The notes beneath the pieces were generated by a model. It had not been told where the DNA came from, made no database searches, and worked only from the letters and a program-made list of their open reading frames with translations. DNA of 64,000 nt from Rhizophlyctis rosea. Its lineage: Eukaryota; Chytridiomycota; Chytridiomycetes; Rhizophlyctidales; Rhizophlyctidaceae. Numbering within the stretch: the stretch's first letter is position 1; every line of letters starts with the position of its first letter. The DNA lies in the NCBI GenBank assembly GCA_027596075.1, contig JADGJC010000125.1, forward strand, positions 1-64,000, given 5' to 3'. The translations under genes and the position numbers were made by a program. Shown here piece by piece: positions 46,091-58,409 of the stretch.

Positions 46091-49000
46091 CTACGCTACT
46101 CTCCTATACGTCAATGTCAAATCCCCTCCTCCCGGTTTCCAATAATGATGCTTCAAAGTTGCAATAGTCGTCTTATGACTCACGACCTATTTCCATCACC
46201 AGCAATTGGTCATTAGGAAGTTGGTCTTTCAACCAGAAGAAAAACACCCATCACAATTTGACACACAACCGAAATCATGCCCGAGACAAAGAAAGGATAA
46301 TCAAACACCGAACCTTATCACAACACAACATCTCCAACACCTTCTCGGGCTTCGCATCCGGATTCGTACTTCCAGCTCTCTGATGCCGACCCTCTTCTCC
46401 ATCACCCTCCGCAGCGCTTTCCGCGCCCGGTATGGGAATGTCCAGCTTCTCGGCAACATACGCTAAGAGTTTTCGTATTCGTAGCATTCGATTGGCTGAG
46501 AGGCGGTTGTTCCTGCGATATCAAAAGATTGTAAGGGTGAGGTTCGAATGAGATCAGAGGAAGTAAGCACAGGGGGTACTACTCACCCTCCAGGCAATTC
46601 CGGCAAATCACTCCCCGGATGCGCTTGTAACAGAAAACTCATCTTAGATGTATCTCTTGGTGGTGGGTTACCCTACACACGACATCAGTCAACCTTCTCC
46701 TTCAACCCACATAAGCACAACAACATCACCAACCAACCTCAACAATCCACCCATAAACCCAAACCGGAATCGAAGCCTTGATCTTTTCCAACTCCCCATC
46801 CTCGCCCATAGACGCCACCGTCCCGCGATACAAATCACAAAATCCGTATGCCTCTGGTGACTCTTCTACCGAGAAAATTACGGGAATGTTGGGCGGTATT
46901 GAGAGGGGTGGTGCTTCGTCGTAGTTGGGTTTTATTAGGGGTGGTCGGGCCTTTTTGGATTGGGTGGATCAGGGAGGTGATACATGACGTGCAAACAGTG
47001 AGAGACTATACAAACCTTGGGAGTTACGGAGCGGTCCTCTTCTCGCGGAGGAGGCGGAGGCTGCATATGCTCGCTTGCAGCAGGTTGACCGGCAAAGTGA
47101 GGCAGCGAGAATGACCGCGCCGGGAGAGGCCGAGGCTGTTGGATCGCGGGAGATGTTTCGCTAGATTGTGTCGACTCTGGAGACTTTTCACGACTTTCCG
47201 TGTCGCCACCCTTCTCTCCTGCCACACCATCCCCCACACTGCTGCTCCCCGTCTGAGATCCACCCTCTCCACCCTCCGTCGACGTCTCAGCATCTCCTCC
47301 CCCTTCCCCACCAGCCGCACCGTCTTTCCGGTCGAATCCAAACGGCGGCACCGCCTTTTCTCCCGCTCCTTCCCCATCGGTATCGTCCTCTGCGGCAGGA
47401 GGTGCTTCGCTAATAGCAGGACTCTGCATGCCTCCCGGCCCAAGTCCCCTCGCAGGTAGATCGATCTGTTGCGGTTGATCTCGTCCGGCTCCTAAAGGCG
47501 TGGTATCATCATCTGATGGCGGGGACGCTCCGCACATGTCGCGCTTGAACGATTCCGCCATGGGTAGGAGGAGGTATGTTAGGAGCCATTTTGAGAGGAT
47601 TACTGGATGTGACATGCATTGTGTGAGGGAGGAGCACAAGGCGGAAAAGGACATCTACATGACCCACCTCGTTGGTCCTCCGTCCACGGCTTGATCTCTA
47701 TTCCCGTCCCAGTATCTTCCAAATACATCTCCCCATCCGTGCATTTGTTTTCCTCCAAATGCACATACAACGACTGCATACAACTTCGATCAGTCCTCTG
47801 ATTGTGCATTCCCCACCACCAACAAAGCAATCAACTCACCCCACCCCTCTTCTCAATCCCACACCAGTTCGCCACCCATTCCTTGGTCTGCTCCTGCTCC
47901 ACTATCTCATCAAACTCGGCACCGGGATAGTGTCCAACCTTTTGACATTTGATCACATCCCAGACGCTAACAACGTCGCCTTTTTCTATCACCACTCGTC
48001 GTCGGTCGTTTAGCATGTGCATTTTAGTGATGCCCGTAGTACCTACGATGAAGCATGAGTAAATGCTTGTGAAGAAAGAGAGCATCTCGCATACTTACCA
48101 GCTACAACACCATCAGCTTCCTTCCACACAACCTCGACCTCCTCATCCTCCTCATCATCGTCATCCTCCTCCCCGCCAACCTGGAAACTCGCACGTCCCG
48201 TCTCTCCACTAGCAAGACTGAATCGATAACTCCGCAAGCTAACAGCATCATCGAGTACCGTCGGTGCTGGGCGGATCACGGCTTTCGGAGGTATTACTAC
48301 AGTGTCTGGGTCGTGGTGGTGGTGGACCGCGTCGTAGGAATATGGGAGGATGGTGGAGAAACTTTGGAGTGGTATGTCGCGCTGCTCAATGAAGGTCAAT
48401 CATCATTTGAATGCATGTGCTGTTTATCAGCGAAAAAGCTTACCCAGCGATTGATGCTCGATGAATTTGTTGCCGTCCATATGTACATATCGTCAATCGC
48501 CACAACCTGTTCGTTGATGGATGAGAAATTCTCCCCCAACATTCTCTTTTGCCCTCATGGCAAGCAGCCCAGTTTTTAACCCTACCTTCATGACCCCACT
48601 CTGCTCCTTACAAACCGCCACACAATCAACCTCCTCATCATCGTCCCCATCCCACAATGCAACTCCGGCCGCCGATCCAATGGACCCCATACCGACTTTA
48701 ACGCTGCTTCCCGTCCCGCCCCGAACCACTCCATACCCTCCCGCCACAACCGCGCGCCGTCTCCAGAACTTTGTCACCAGCCCATCCCTACTCCCCGCCC
48801 AGAACGTAGTCAAGTCAGCGTGGTTGGAATATAAACACCATACGGAGTCGGATTGATGGGTGTAGGTCGTGACGCAGCGGGATGGGTTCGATAGCGACCA
48901 CAGCTTGATTGTGGTGTCTGCGGATGCGGAAATGATCTGTTTTGCAAATGTTTAATGAATATCGTATCTTTCCGCTGACAACAACACGCAGATCGAAGCA

Positions 49001-50727
49001 TACCGAACGACCATCATCGCTAATGAGTAACGATCGTACATTATCCGTATGACCCGTAAGTGTAAGAGTTCGCGGTGTTGGAGATCGTGGATCCCAAACG
49101 CGAATGATCTACAGGATGTTGGTCATGGAAACACCAGAAACAATTGATCGCAAAATTCACCTTATCTGGATGTCCGCTGGCCAAAACTGTTCCCGTCGAA
49201 TTGCACGCAAGCGCATACACGCTGGCGGATGGCGCTTGTTCATCCACCACTGTAATGAAACACGATCGCAAAATGTCAGCCGACGAGAACTATGAAAGCT
49301 CCTGATCTGGCCATACCCACCATTAGGATCAGTTCTCAACGTAATTGGATCCGGTCTCCCTTCGGCAATATCCCACAGCAAGACCTGACGATCCAAACCA
49401 CCACTCGCAACCCAGCCGCCATGCTGTGACGGGTACGCCAGACACTTCACATAGTCCTTGTGGCAGCCTATGCGTATAGGAGATTGGGGTCTCGATGTTG
49501 GTGGGTCGGTTGCCCACAAGTAGACGGACCGGTCTGAGGATGCGCTGATTACTGTTTGGATATTCGGTTTAGTTTAGGGTCTGAATGGTTGCAGATGGAT
49601 AATATGATACTGACGATTATGTCCATTATTACATAATTTGAGGTCGTTTACCCAGTCCGAATGATACTCATATGTGTGCCTATGCGTGGTGGGGGGCAAG
49701 CGATACTGATATACGGTGAGTTGCCATCCACGGATACCAACAGGAGAGAATATGCTCCATCGAACTCACCCCCTTCCTCTTCAAGGCCGACCCTGCGTGC
49801 GCCGCCATTTCCGCCTCCGCATTGGATATGCTCTTTTGCAGTTTCATTCGCGGATGAACAAAAGGACTTCTTCCACCGCTAAACGTGACGCTGCGTGCTT
49901 TTCGCAGGAAACTATCTTCTATGTCTAGTGATGATCCGTTGAGGAGGACTTGCGGGTGAACTGAGGACAGGGAACCACTCTGATGTAGGGGGCTGGGGTG
50001 CGGCGATGCAGGTTCTGGGTCCTGATATTGATGACTCTGGGATAGGAGAGATGACGACAGTTTGGGGTCAACATCAGTTGGTAATGATGTTCCTAGGGGC
50101 AAGCCTAGTGCACTATTGAAGCCTGATGAAGCGCGACGTCGCGTATTCAACATATGAGGATGGAGGACGGGTGGTGGTAGATGATCTGCGCGGCTGCATT
50201 GAAACTTCGTTAGATATGAGAGGAATTGGATAAAGTGATGGCCAGTTCATCGAAGCGAGCAAATTCTCCTCCATCAGGATGTAAGTCCCGCACTTGTGAC
50301 GGCACATGCACGAACATATCTGGCAATCAGCCCCACATCCCACATTTCGACAATAAAGCATACTTTCAAAGCCCGCGAACTCTCAGACACGCAAGGTACT
50401 CTCCACCAAGCTGTGTTCCAAATGTATATTAACTGACCTAGATTCTTGAGCAGCTCTCAATCGAGATGGGTCCAAATTCAAATCCCAAGAATTGATCAGC
50501 CCGTCCCTGCCGCCCGAATACAGTATGCCTATCTGCTGCCCGTCAAGCGCGTCCCCAGCCGGACTGGACCCGGCTGCTGCTGGCCCAACCGACTCGCGTA
50601 CATTGCTGATGTTGGCCAGTGAGACGTCGAGGGCAAGTGCACTGATGCCTGCACCGTGCCGATACTCCTCTGACGCGTTGTCTCGCAATATGTAGGATAC
50701 GCGGGTTTTCGAGGAGCGGCGAGACAT
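46091..50727 (-). CDS. WDR48: WD40 repeat protein, WDR48/Bun107 family (deubiquitinase activator)
   Basis: WDR48-type proteins bind and activate USP1/12/46-class deubiquitinases (Bun107 with Ubp9 in fission yeast). ATG 50727 begins [20 protein letters not shown]. Seven blades can be read across short introns: [87 protein letters not shown] and [17 protein letters not shown] large Ser/Pro insert sits between blades 1 and 2. Then come [40 protein letters not shown] and the C-terminal SUMO-like region ([38 protein letters not shown]) ending at TAG 46091. The order is exactly that of the family. A Gly/Glu/Ser-rich linker of about 150 residues precedes the C-terminal domain. Many introns; not every boundary is fixed. 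No damage is seen. Confidence 0.88.
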
Positions 50728-52249
50728 GACTTTCGGGCGGGGTAAGGGTGATAGGGGAAGTTACGAGTCAGGCGTGGCCTTGTTCATACCGTACGTACGG
50801 ACCCACAAACAACAGGAGCACTGTCTGTCTCCGGCGAATACTGGCAGTGGCCACAGGTGGGGGCGTAAGCTACTCCAGAAGTGACCAGTTGTTGGTGGTT
50901 CAGTGTTGTCACAGGGGGCCAGTGATGGAGCTCACCAAACTGGTCAGCGAAGCAAGCGGGCTCGAGGGAGGGCCGTCAAGAAGACCCAGGAGGGCGGGGT
51001 ATTTGGTAGGTGGAATATTGAGAGTTGAGTCAGTGGAATAAGAGCTGCCTGCTACACAGTGGGGCCAGACCACTCAGACATATGCCAGACATATGCAGAC
51101 AGTTTATGAGTTGGTAGATGGAAGTGCTGACACTGCCGAGTCTCAGTTCCGCTGGGGGAGTGGGCAGGAAGTGGCCACTGCACCGATGCAATGCAATGCA
51201 ATGCAATGCAATGCAATGCAATGCACGGTGGCCCACCCATTCGGAATGGGGTGACACGATAAGCCACTTGTCATGCCTGACTTGTGTGCATAGGACCCTG
51301 AGACGCGTCGGGAATGGGGAATGGGACCCCTATGAATCCTGCCATCCTATGCAAACTATGCAATGCAGTTGCAGTGGGCTGCGGTGACTCTGTGAATTGG
51401 AAGTTTGCAGCCGATATCATCTGACACACCAAATACGGCCATGGGGCATAGGGCGCTTGGTGGCCCATGTACTGACACTGTGAACACTCATCGCTGTTCA
51501 TTGTTCATTCATTCACTGTGTCTGATTATCCTCCTGTCATCATTTCCGTGTCCATATGGCTATTGACCTTGGTCATAGCGGGTTAACTTCAAACAAACAT
51601 GCTAAGCAAATACGTTATATCCAGTATGCTCTGCTGTGTGTACCATGAAGGTATTCAACAAACAAAGTAAACAATTCCCCAACATTCGTGTGATTTCCTG
51701 CGGCCAGCCGGTAGGCTTCACGCTCGACTGGTCGAACCATTTCCTTATAACTTACATTCTCCAACAAAGCTACTCACTGTTACCGCCACTCTCGCTATTG
51801 CCATTTTTGCCGCCACTTACCACTTTTTTGCTGCCATTACTACTACGCTATAACTCATACTGAAAGTAATGCTTTGGGCACGGGCAACCTTTCATGGTAT
51901 CGTTGAAACTAGGGTCAGCGGCCGTAAACAACGGTTACGACTGCGGAGTGGCAATTTGGTATCAGCGACAGTGTTGGGTTGACCCTTCCATTTCTGCTAT
52001 TTGGTATAAGTTTGTACATCCTGTCTCCACATTACTCATGGACATTTTGCTCTCAGGCAAGCCCCACTTAAGGGAGTTGCTCCATCGAAGTGTCCTGCGT
52101 TCTCATCTGGTGATCCCTCCGCCATGGCCATGCTGATGGAACACTGGTGCGCTTAAAGTGTACATGCGGCAGGGTCTATAGTAATTTCTTAATACTCGTC
52201 TCTCGTGTGACAAAGTCCAACAGCCGGAAAAGCCTCGTTCACCCACTGT
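50728..52249. other. non-coding stretch upstream of the WDR48-like gene
   Basis: Apart from the pentanucleotide array at 51186, I see no gene, RNA or repeat. Open frames are short and compositionally biased. Confidence 0.5.
51186..51225. repeat. pentanucleotide microsatellite (ATGCA)8
   Basis: Eight perfect copies of ATGCA. Isolated ATGCA words continue to about 51370. Confidence 0.95.
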
Positions 52250-52770
52250 CAAACGCCTTCTTGCGTCGAAGGGCGGGGGTGATGCACCATAGGATGCTGC
52301 TGCCAGATGGTTCTCCGGGCGACGGCGGCTGGCCCAGTCGGTTAGTCATCGTTGCAGTCACGGGGGCCACAACAACGGGCAGCAACATTTCCGTCCAGTC
52401 CCGCTCTCAGGCCGTCCACCGGCAGATTGCTTTGCCCGTGCTGGAGGGAAAGCTTGGGAATCACTCCCACTATTCACCAGATGAGGGGTTGTCGCTTCGT
52501 TGTTGAGGCTTAATGATGCACGTACCTGCGTGAAAGGATCATCAGGAGCTGTTACAAGCACCTCTTGCCCATTAGTAATGTCGTCCGCCAAGACCGGTGA
52601 TTCTGAATCTTCTCTGCGTCATTATCTACAATGCCCAACACTTTGCGGATAAGATGTGGGATTCAACATCCGCGTTCTTACAAATCAACTCCGGATTTTG
52701 TTGCATAGATAACAATTTTGGGACCTTTCAGTAGGGTTGGGACCGGGACACCGGATCGGTCGCTGCCCCT
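52250..52770 (-). pseudogene. eroded partial duplicate of the 3' end of the 822-codon gene
   Basis: On the minus strand, fragments in shifting frames match the end of the gene at 54857-57325 and the sequence beyond it. GVPVPTLLKGPKIVIYATK parallels PVYQFTPVLEGRKVVIHASK; VLGIVDNDAEK parallels VIGVEDEDADR; LADDITNGQEVLVTAPDDPF parallels LADGIGLRNSQGELVTAPNN; and VVAPVTATMTNRLGQPPSPG parallels VAVPTVTATTTIQPGQPPLS. Stops and frame changes intervene. It is an old segmental duplicate about 2.3 kb away in the same orientation. Confidence 0.6.
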
Positions 52771-53373
52771 TTCGTTGGAAACTTGGATGCGTCTCTTGCC
52801 AGCAAAAGTCAGCGGTCAGACCACGGCAATTTAGCTGTTGGGCTTGACTTTCCAGGGCTGCGTCTACCTTATGAATCCTCCATTCAATTTCCCCAGAGCA
52901 TCTGTCGGTGCAACGCTTTGCAATACCTGGGTGAGGTTGTGAGTTGTACTCACTGGCCAGTGACGCTTGCCCCCGCCTGATAATTCTCTTGGCGACACAC
53001 CCGCCCTTGGCAATCTCATCATCCTCCTCTCTCCACTCCCTCCTTCTCTTTGTACCTGAATGGTGACTTGTTGTTTGTGATCATTATCGTTGTGATTATT
53101 GGTGCAAGTGCTAAATCTGCTCAATCCCTTTGTCCAATTTGTATCGAGCGCGGCTATTGGAGGAATGGTCTGGATTAAATGGTCAAGCGGTGAACGTCGA
53201 GTGAAGCTTGCAATGATGCCATCATGTATGAGGTGTCACTAGCCTCACTTGTTCCACTCCCTAGCCTGATTTTTCGCTTGGTTGCGACATACACGCCCTT
53301 GACAAGTGATAGTCCTCCGTCAGACTTCCGTCACTTTGACACTGACGCCATATCTCCTCGTCTCATTCCGTAG
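52771..53373. other. non-coding stretch before the MITE-like element
   Basis: Nothing recognised on either strand. Confidence 0.45.
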
Positions 53374-53837
53374 TTTGAAGGGGGTTGGAAACTCTCTCCG
53401 AATGGCCTAATGGCCTTAATGGCCATAATGGCCGGTACTAATGGCTTTAATGGCCCGCACTAATGGCCGTAATGACCTTGATTAGTGGCTTTTGTTTACA
53501 TGATTGGTGATCGATCGAGTGATCCTTACTGATTGGAATAGTCTGTTCCAACTTGCTCAAAGCATGCTCCTGCAATTGGTTATGGGTCTGTCCTTTCCAA
53601 CTCGGAACAGTGAACACTGTTCACGTTTCGTACTGTGGTGTCGGAAAAGGCCACTCTGAGTAATGATCTTAATGGCTTTAATGGCCTTAATGGCCGTAAT
53701 GGCACTAATGGCACAAATGGGCGTAATGGTTGGTACTAATGGCCTTAATGGCCTGCAACTAATGGCCCAATGGCGCTAATGGCACTGATGGCGGTAATGG
53801 CTTTAATGGCGGGAGAGAGTTTCCAACCCCCTTTTTG
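53374..53837. mobile_element. MITE-like element with 22-bp perfect terminal inverted repeats
   Basis: The sequence at 53378-53399 (AAGGGGGTTGGAAACTCTCT plus CC) is repeated exactly in inverse orientation at 53812-53833, enclosing 456 bases. The element is flanked on both sides by TTTG (53374-53377 and 53834-53837), a candidate 4-bp target-site duplication. The interior is filled with degenerate 9-mer-like words around TTAATGGCC and TAATGGC, plus a central segment with a short palindrome (GGAACAGTGAACACTGTTC). There is no coding capacity. Size, TIRs and probable TSD fit a non-autonomous DNA transposon of MITE type. Confidence 0.75.
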
Positions 53838-54856
53838 ACCAGTTTCATATACTTTCTGCTGGATGCACCACACATAGTGTCGCATAAGACATTCTTAGAT
53901 GGATTCCACGCAATCCCCAATGCATGTGGGTACTCTCGTCGACATCAGTCACAGCATTATAACATCAGTCCCTGAGAAAAACCAAGACCATGTTTGGGGA
54001 AAGCGCTGCGCGATCTGCCATCCATTGGAGATCCAGTTGATCGACTGCAGATCGATATTTGGGCCCTGCCAGACCTGTGCCAGACCGACTGAGAGTCTGA
54101 GACTGAGTGGCTGCTTCAACAATATTGTAGATATCTACCCAACTTCCTTTGGTACATCCCACATCCTTTTCACTGCAACTGCTACTATCACTATGGCACC
54201 TTTGCGGATCACTCCGCTCCTTCCGATACCTATTACTATGACAACATCATGGAACCCACTACTGCTAAAGTCGGAAATTAGTGCAACGCTTTGCTTTGAA
54301 TACGATCTACATATCTCCACATTTCGATACTTGCCCAAGCACAAGATCACTACTGAGGAGCCGCGATCTGATACCAACGACAATTCTTTGTGGAGCCTCC
54401 CACCCGTTTCTGCTTTTTGGCATTCTGCCGAACAACCACCACGGTCTCCACCTTGGCCATGAACTTTTTGCTGTCAGCTGGTCCCCACTCCAAGAGAATT
54501 CCTCTTTCACCCATTGTTGAAATAGCCACCTTGGTCACCTGGTGCAATCCCACGCAAGAAGGTGCCCCCGGGCGGTTTTCTAGACAAGGGAGGTTGTCCA
54601 GGCTGAATGGTTGTGGTTGCGGTGACCGTGGGAACGGCGACGGCAAGGACATTCCCTTGCAGTCGCGCTCTCTCCGCCGTCCAAATCGCGTGCAGAAGTC
54701 CACCTTGCTCGTGCATCAGAAAATGGCTCTTGCGGAGGATTCCCTGCAATTTACTGATTGAGGAGCTGCTCATCAATTGTCGAGGTCCACGCCATTGTAA
54801 ACATACCTGAGTCAGCGAATTGTTCGGGGCCGTGACAAGCTCCCCCTGACTATTCC
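53838..54856. other. 3' flank of the 822-codon gene, possibly with further exons
   Basis: Between 54527 and 54850 the minus strand has open stretches (LADGIGLRNSQGELVTAPNN; HFLMHEQGGLLHAIWTAERA; VAVPTVTATTTIQPGQPPLS) that are also recognisable in the eroded duplicate, so they may be coding. I could not link them to the main frame with a phase-consistent splice. A 22-base word shared with 58285-58306 and with the tRNA-Cys anticodon arm lies at about 54038-54059. Confidence 0.4.
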
Positions 54857-57325
54857 TCAAACCAATCCCATCCGCCAAGAACGTGAGAAGCGGTCTGCGT
54901 CCTCATCCTCAACCCCAATGACTTCCTTTGCAACCGGAATGCGGATCAGAACATCGACATTCTTGACAGTATCTTTCCAGCGCAAGATCAACTTTTGTTT
55001 TGATGCGTGAATAACGACTTTGCGACCTTCCAGGACGGGGGTGAACTGATACACCGGATCGTCCTCCTCCTTTCCATACCGCTGTAAGATCCGCCGCTTT
55101 TGCTTTTCTTGCGAGTAAAAGTCACCCGGGAGTCCGCGTTTGAGTTGTTGAGCTTTAGTCTGCAGAGCTTTATCCACCAAATTTGAATCCTTCATCCACT
55201 CCGTTCCCACGACATGGGCCAATGGGTGCACGTCGTGCTTACTAGCTAATGACGCTTGCATGGAAGCCATGAAATATGATGTCCCCTCCGCCCGACCCAT
55301 TGCCCATTCTTTCCATTCAGCCGCCAACTCCTCTCTATTCTGAGCCTCTCGCAAATGAAGCATCGTGTCCCATGGCTGAAGGCGCCAAAGCGTCTGAACT
55401 TGTTGCTTCCTTTCGCCCGACTGGGGTGCTTCGACGGCGAATCCAGCACGCTCAACTCTAGCCGTCGCAATCTTACCCCGCTCCCCTTTGTACGAATCCG
55501 AGCGAACGATGGGTTCCGCACCACCCCGCTGCTTCCTCTGTTTCTCAAACTTGGCAAGGAGCTCGTCTTTTGCTTTTTGCAGCTCTGCATGTAATGTGCG
55601 TACAGCTTTCAAGGGACTTTCGCGAGAGCACAGACTCATGACTTCATCTACGATACTATCCCGGTCCGCCACCCCGCGCTTCAAACACTCCATTGCCTTC
55701 ATCCCCGCCACAAGCGACACTATCCAAGTAAGAAGGATTACCCGTCGGACCATTGTTGCACTCTCAGCTGGGTGGTACTTCTCGTAGCCGGGGTCAAGAT
55801 GAGGGATTACAATCATGCTTTGACCTTTAGGAGGTGTGTCGCCATTCGTTTCGTCAAAGATCCAATCCAATGGCGCAAATGTCTGTCGCTTGGGAATACC
55901 CACGTGTGTGAGGTACTTGATGTTTGGGATGCCATAATCGTGAGCAAAATTCGCTGTGGTGATGCTACTGGGGGCTCTACCCAGGGTCATAAGAATCATT
56001 GGCTGCACAATTTGGACCCATTCATGAGCAAAGGCACGACAGGCGTCTTTCTCTGTGTGACGGAGGTACGGGAATAGGTCGGCGAAAGGGAGGAAGGATA
56101 GGTCCAATTGAGCGGAATCGGCAGGGGCGACAAGGCTGGTTTGACTGGCTTCCCATGCTTGTAGGCGGGACAAAACATCACGGACGAGATGACCGGCTCT
56201 GGACATTGGACGATGGGCGGCAAGAAACGGTTGCGCAGCGAGGTACTCTTCCCGAGTGACGTCCTTTCCCAACAATGCTATGATGGTAAAGCCCTTGAAC
56301 GTCCGACCAACCCTTTGCGACTTGATTGTTTCTATATTACTGTCAGCAAAAGGATGTGCCACCGTCCCCGTCGTCGTAGGATGTTCGTCCGCAAACTTTG
56401 CCACAGAATTTGCCCACGTGGTGATTTTTTGCCGCACCGCCAATGTTGGCGATTTGGATTCGCCCTTGATCCACGCAAACACATCCGTGTTGATTTGCTT
56501 GAATAGAGCGTGATCGTGTGCCTTGGGCAAGTAGGATGCATAGAAGCCACCACCAGCTTGGTTGAGCAATGTTTCGAAACCAAAGAGATGAATCAGGACT
56601 CGCTCTCTATCGTCACGATGAGGTGCAGCTGCAAAGGCGGGGAGGGTGGCTTGCTTGACTTTGAAAACGCGCGCGGTTTGGTAGCTTAGGGGTACGACTT
56701 CTTGCCGCATGGATAGGAATTCGTCCAGGAACCCAGACTTTCCCGTTTTGATATCTTCCTCAAAAGGCTCTTGTGGAGTTTTGGGGCTGGTTGCGGTTCC
56801 GACGTACCGCAGGTAAATGACGTTCTCCCTTGGATGTGCTGCAATTGCCTGGTTCCAATGGTTGACTTCTGGGTACAGGCAATCTTCGTTATTCCACCTC
56901 GCCACCATCTTTGCCAACTCCCCAACCTCAATTGCCCATGATCGGATGTAGGAAACTTGCTCCCCATCCACCAATGTTTCGACGGACTCTTCGGAGGGTT
57001 CCTCAACGAGTTGCATGGCAATGGACAGCTCTTCATCGGTGACGAACAGGTGGGAGTCTGACAATAGGAGCTCAAAGGTATGTATCTGCTGCTCATCCGC
57101 ATCCGTTGGTGGGGACATGAACGTTGAGAGGTCCAAGGACAACCTTGATACGTCAAGATTATTTTGGATCATCCTCTGTTTGATATATTGGAAGGTCTGC
57201 TGCTTGAGAGCTTTTGAGGCCGTCGCGACATCCGTATTCTGAGAAGGAAAAGTTCTGAAGGAGTGACTTTGACGGGAAGCAAGTTTGAAAGGGATATTGC
57301 GCGGAGCGGCGGGTTGGGAGCTCAT
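54857..57325 (-). CDS. 822-codon single-exon protein of unknown function
   Basis: One uninterrupted frame runs from ATG 57325 (MSSQPAAPRNIPFKLASRQS) to a stop at 54857, unusual in a region where every other long gene is split by introns. Soluble, no signal peptide or membrane segment. Recognisable blocks include SIAMQLVEEPSEESVETLVD, RENVIYLRYVGTATSPKTPQ, HLFGFETLLNQAGGGFYASY, a mid-region with HAHEW-like helices, SMIVIPHLDPGYEKYHPAES, a Lys/Glu/Arg coiled region (HAELQKAKDELLAKFEKQRK), and YQFTPVLEGRKVVIHASKQK near the end. YLRYVGTA faintly recalls GIY-YIG-like cores, but I see no catalytic set, so I assign no function. The duplicated 3' end nearby suggests the true C-terminus may continue in downstream exons. 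Confidence 0.75.
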   Translation of the reverse strand: MSSQPAAPRNIPFKLASRQSHSFRTFPSQNTDVATASKALKQQTFQYIKQRMIQNNLDVSRLSLDLSTFMSPPTDADEQQIHTFELLLSDSHLFVTDEELSIAMQLVEEPSEESVETLVDGEQVSYIRSWAIEVGELAKMVARWNNEDCLYPEVNHWNQAIAAHPRENVIYLRYVGTATSPKTPQEPFEEDIKTGKSGFLDEFLSMRQEVVPLSYQTARVFKVKQATLPAFAAAPHRDDRERVLIHLFGFETLLNQAGGGFYASYLPKAHDHALFKQINTDVFAWIKGESKSPTLAVRQKITTWANSVAKFADEHPTTTGTVAHPFADSNIETIKSQRVGRTFKGFTIIALLGKDVTREEYLAAQPFLAAHRPMSRAGHLVRDVLSRLQAWEASQTSLVAPADSAQLDLSFLPFADLFPYLRHTEKDACRAFAHEWVQIVQPMILMTLGRAPSSITTANFAHDYGIPNIKYLTHVGIPKRQTFAPLDWIFDETNGDTPPKGQSMIVIPHLDPGYEKYHPAESATMVRRVILLTWIVSLVAGMKAMECLKRGVADRDSIVDEVMSLCSRESPLKAVRTLHAELQKAKDELLAKFEKQRKQRGGAEPIVRSDSYKGERGKIATARVERAGFAVEAPQSGERKQQVQTLWRLQPWDTMLHLREAQNREELAAEWKEWAMGRAEGTSYFMASMQASLASKHDVHPLAHVVGTEWMKDSNLVDKALQTKAQQLKRGLPGDFYSQEKQKRRILQRYGKEEDDPVYQFTPVLEGRKVVIHASKQKLILRWKDTVKNVDVLIRIPVAKEVIGVEDEDADRFSRSWRMGLV

Positions 57326-58409
57326 TATTGTTTTTTTGTCACAACTGCTGCCGGTTTCTTTGTAAGACGTGGAACTTCAATTTTGGATTGATTGAATAAT
57401 AGATGTACACAGGTCAAATGAGAGGGAACAGACGAAGATGAGGGGGAATGGGTTTAGATTGTCAAGTTGGAAAGTCTGCTGCTGCTGATTTGATAGTCAA
57501 AGGCGGCACCATGCACCATATGACACTGTGCACTGTAATTTTCCGATTCAAATTACTCGATGTCTTCCCTCATGCCCTCAGTGGCACAGGGTTTTTGTAT
57601 GTCTACAACACATGGAATGGTGCGAAGACACAGCTACACTGCTGACTTTCAAATTAAGAAAACACTCGCTGCGTACTGTGCCGCCTGACTAGGCTGGAAG
57701 TTGTTGCCTTCCCCGGGTCAGCCGCTAGGGTGATCTGGTGTGCTCTGGTGTGCTGAGCGAATGTTTCAGATGGATCCACTCCAACAGCTGATGAGACTAT
57801 GTGATGGGAAATGGTGTGTGTGTGTGTGAACTTGCAGCTCTCCAGAAGAACTAGTACATCCACCTGCCGCAGTGTGGCAAAAGCAAGGCACAGCCATCCT
57901 GTAAAGCGGCTCAGTCATCAATCAGTTGATTCATCTTTTGATAAGGTGGTCGCACTATTCGAGAGAGAGGACGGTTGTTCGAAAACTGGAGAAAAACCCA
58001 GCCAATTTGCAGGCGATTTAACCAAGAGGGACAGATGGCAGTGAAACTATCCAACGTCGCAATCGCTTGAATCCAACACGAGTGCCATAGTATGTGAGAC
58101 CTTGTGTGCGTTTTCAGCTAAGCAGAGTATGTGTGGGTGAATGAAAAAGTCGGGCGATGTCGGAGCCGGAGTCCGCATCGTGCTGCGCTTGATACTCCAC
58201 TCCCCATCGGGCAAAAAATGATAATTATGTCTGGGTCGCAACTGAGAACTACCGAGCGGTGTGCTGACCCCGCCCATCGCCCAGTATATCGATCTGCAGT
58301 CGATCAAATGATAGAACGCGTCTTTCCACCTCAAAAATTGTCCTGTTTTTACAAATTTTTTTTTGAAAAATCTGGCTTCACACCCAATCTACTTCCAAAC
58401 CCTATCCCG
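57326..58409. other. intergenic between the 822-codon gene and tRNA-Cys
   Basis: A GT dinucleotide run lies near 57812-57827. A palindromic word identical to the anticodon arm of the neighbouring tRNA (in inverse orientation) lies at about 58288-58304. No gene is recognised. Confidence 0.45.

Noticed and set aside
47139..47459. Plus-strand open frame opposite the WDR48-like gene
   Set aside because: Antisense of its Gly/Glu/Ser-rich linker.
51052..51387. Overlapping open frames encoding repeated Cys/Ala/Leu/His peptides
   Set aside because: They are produced by the (ATGCA)8 array, whose period of five keeps all frames open.
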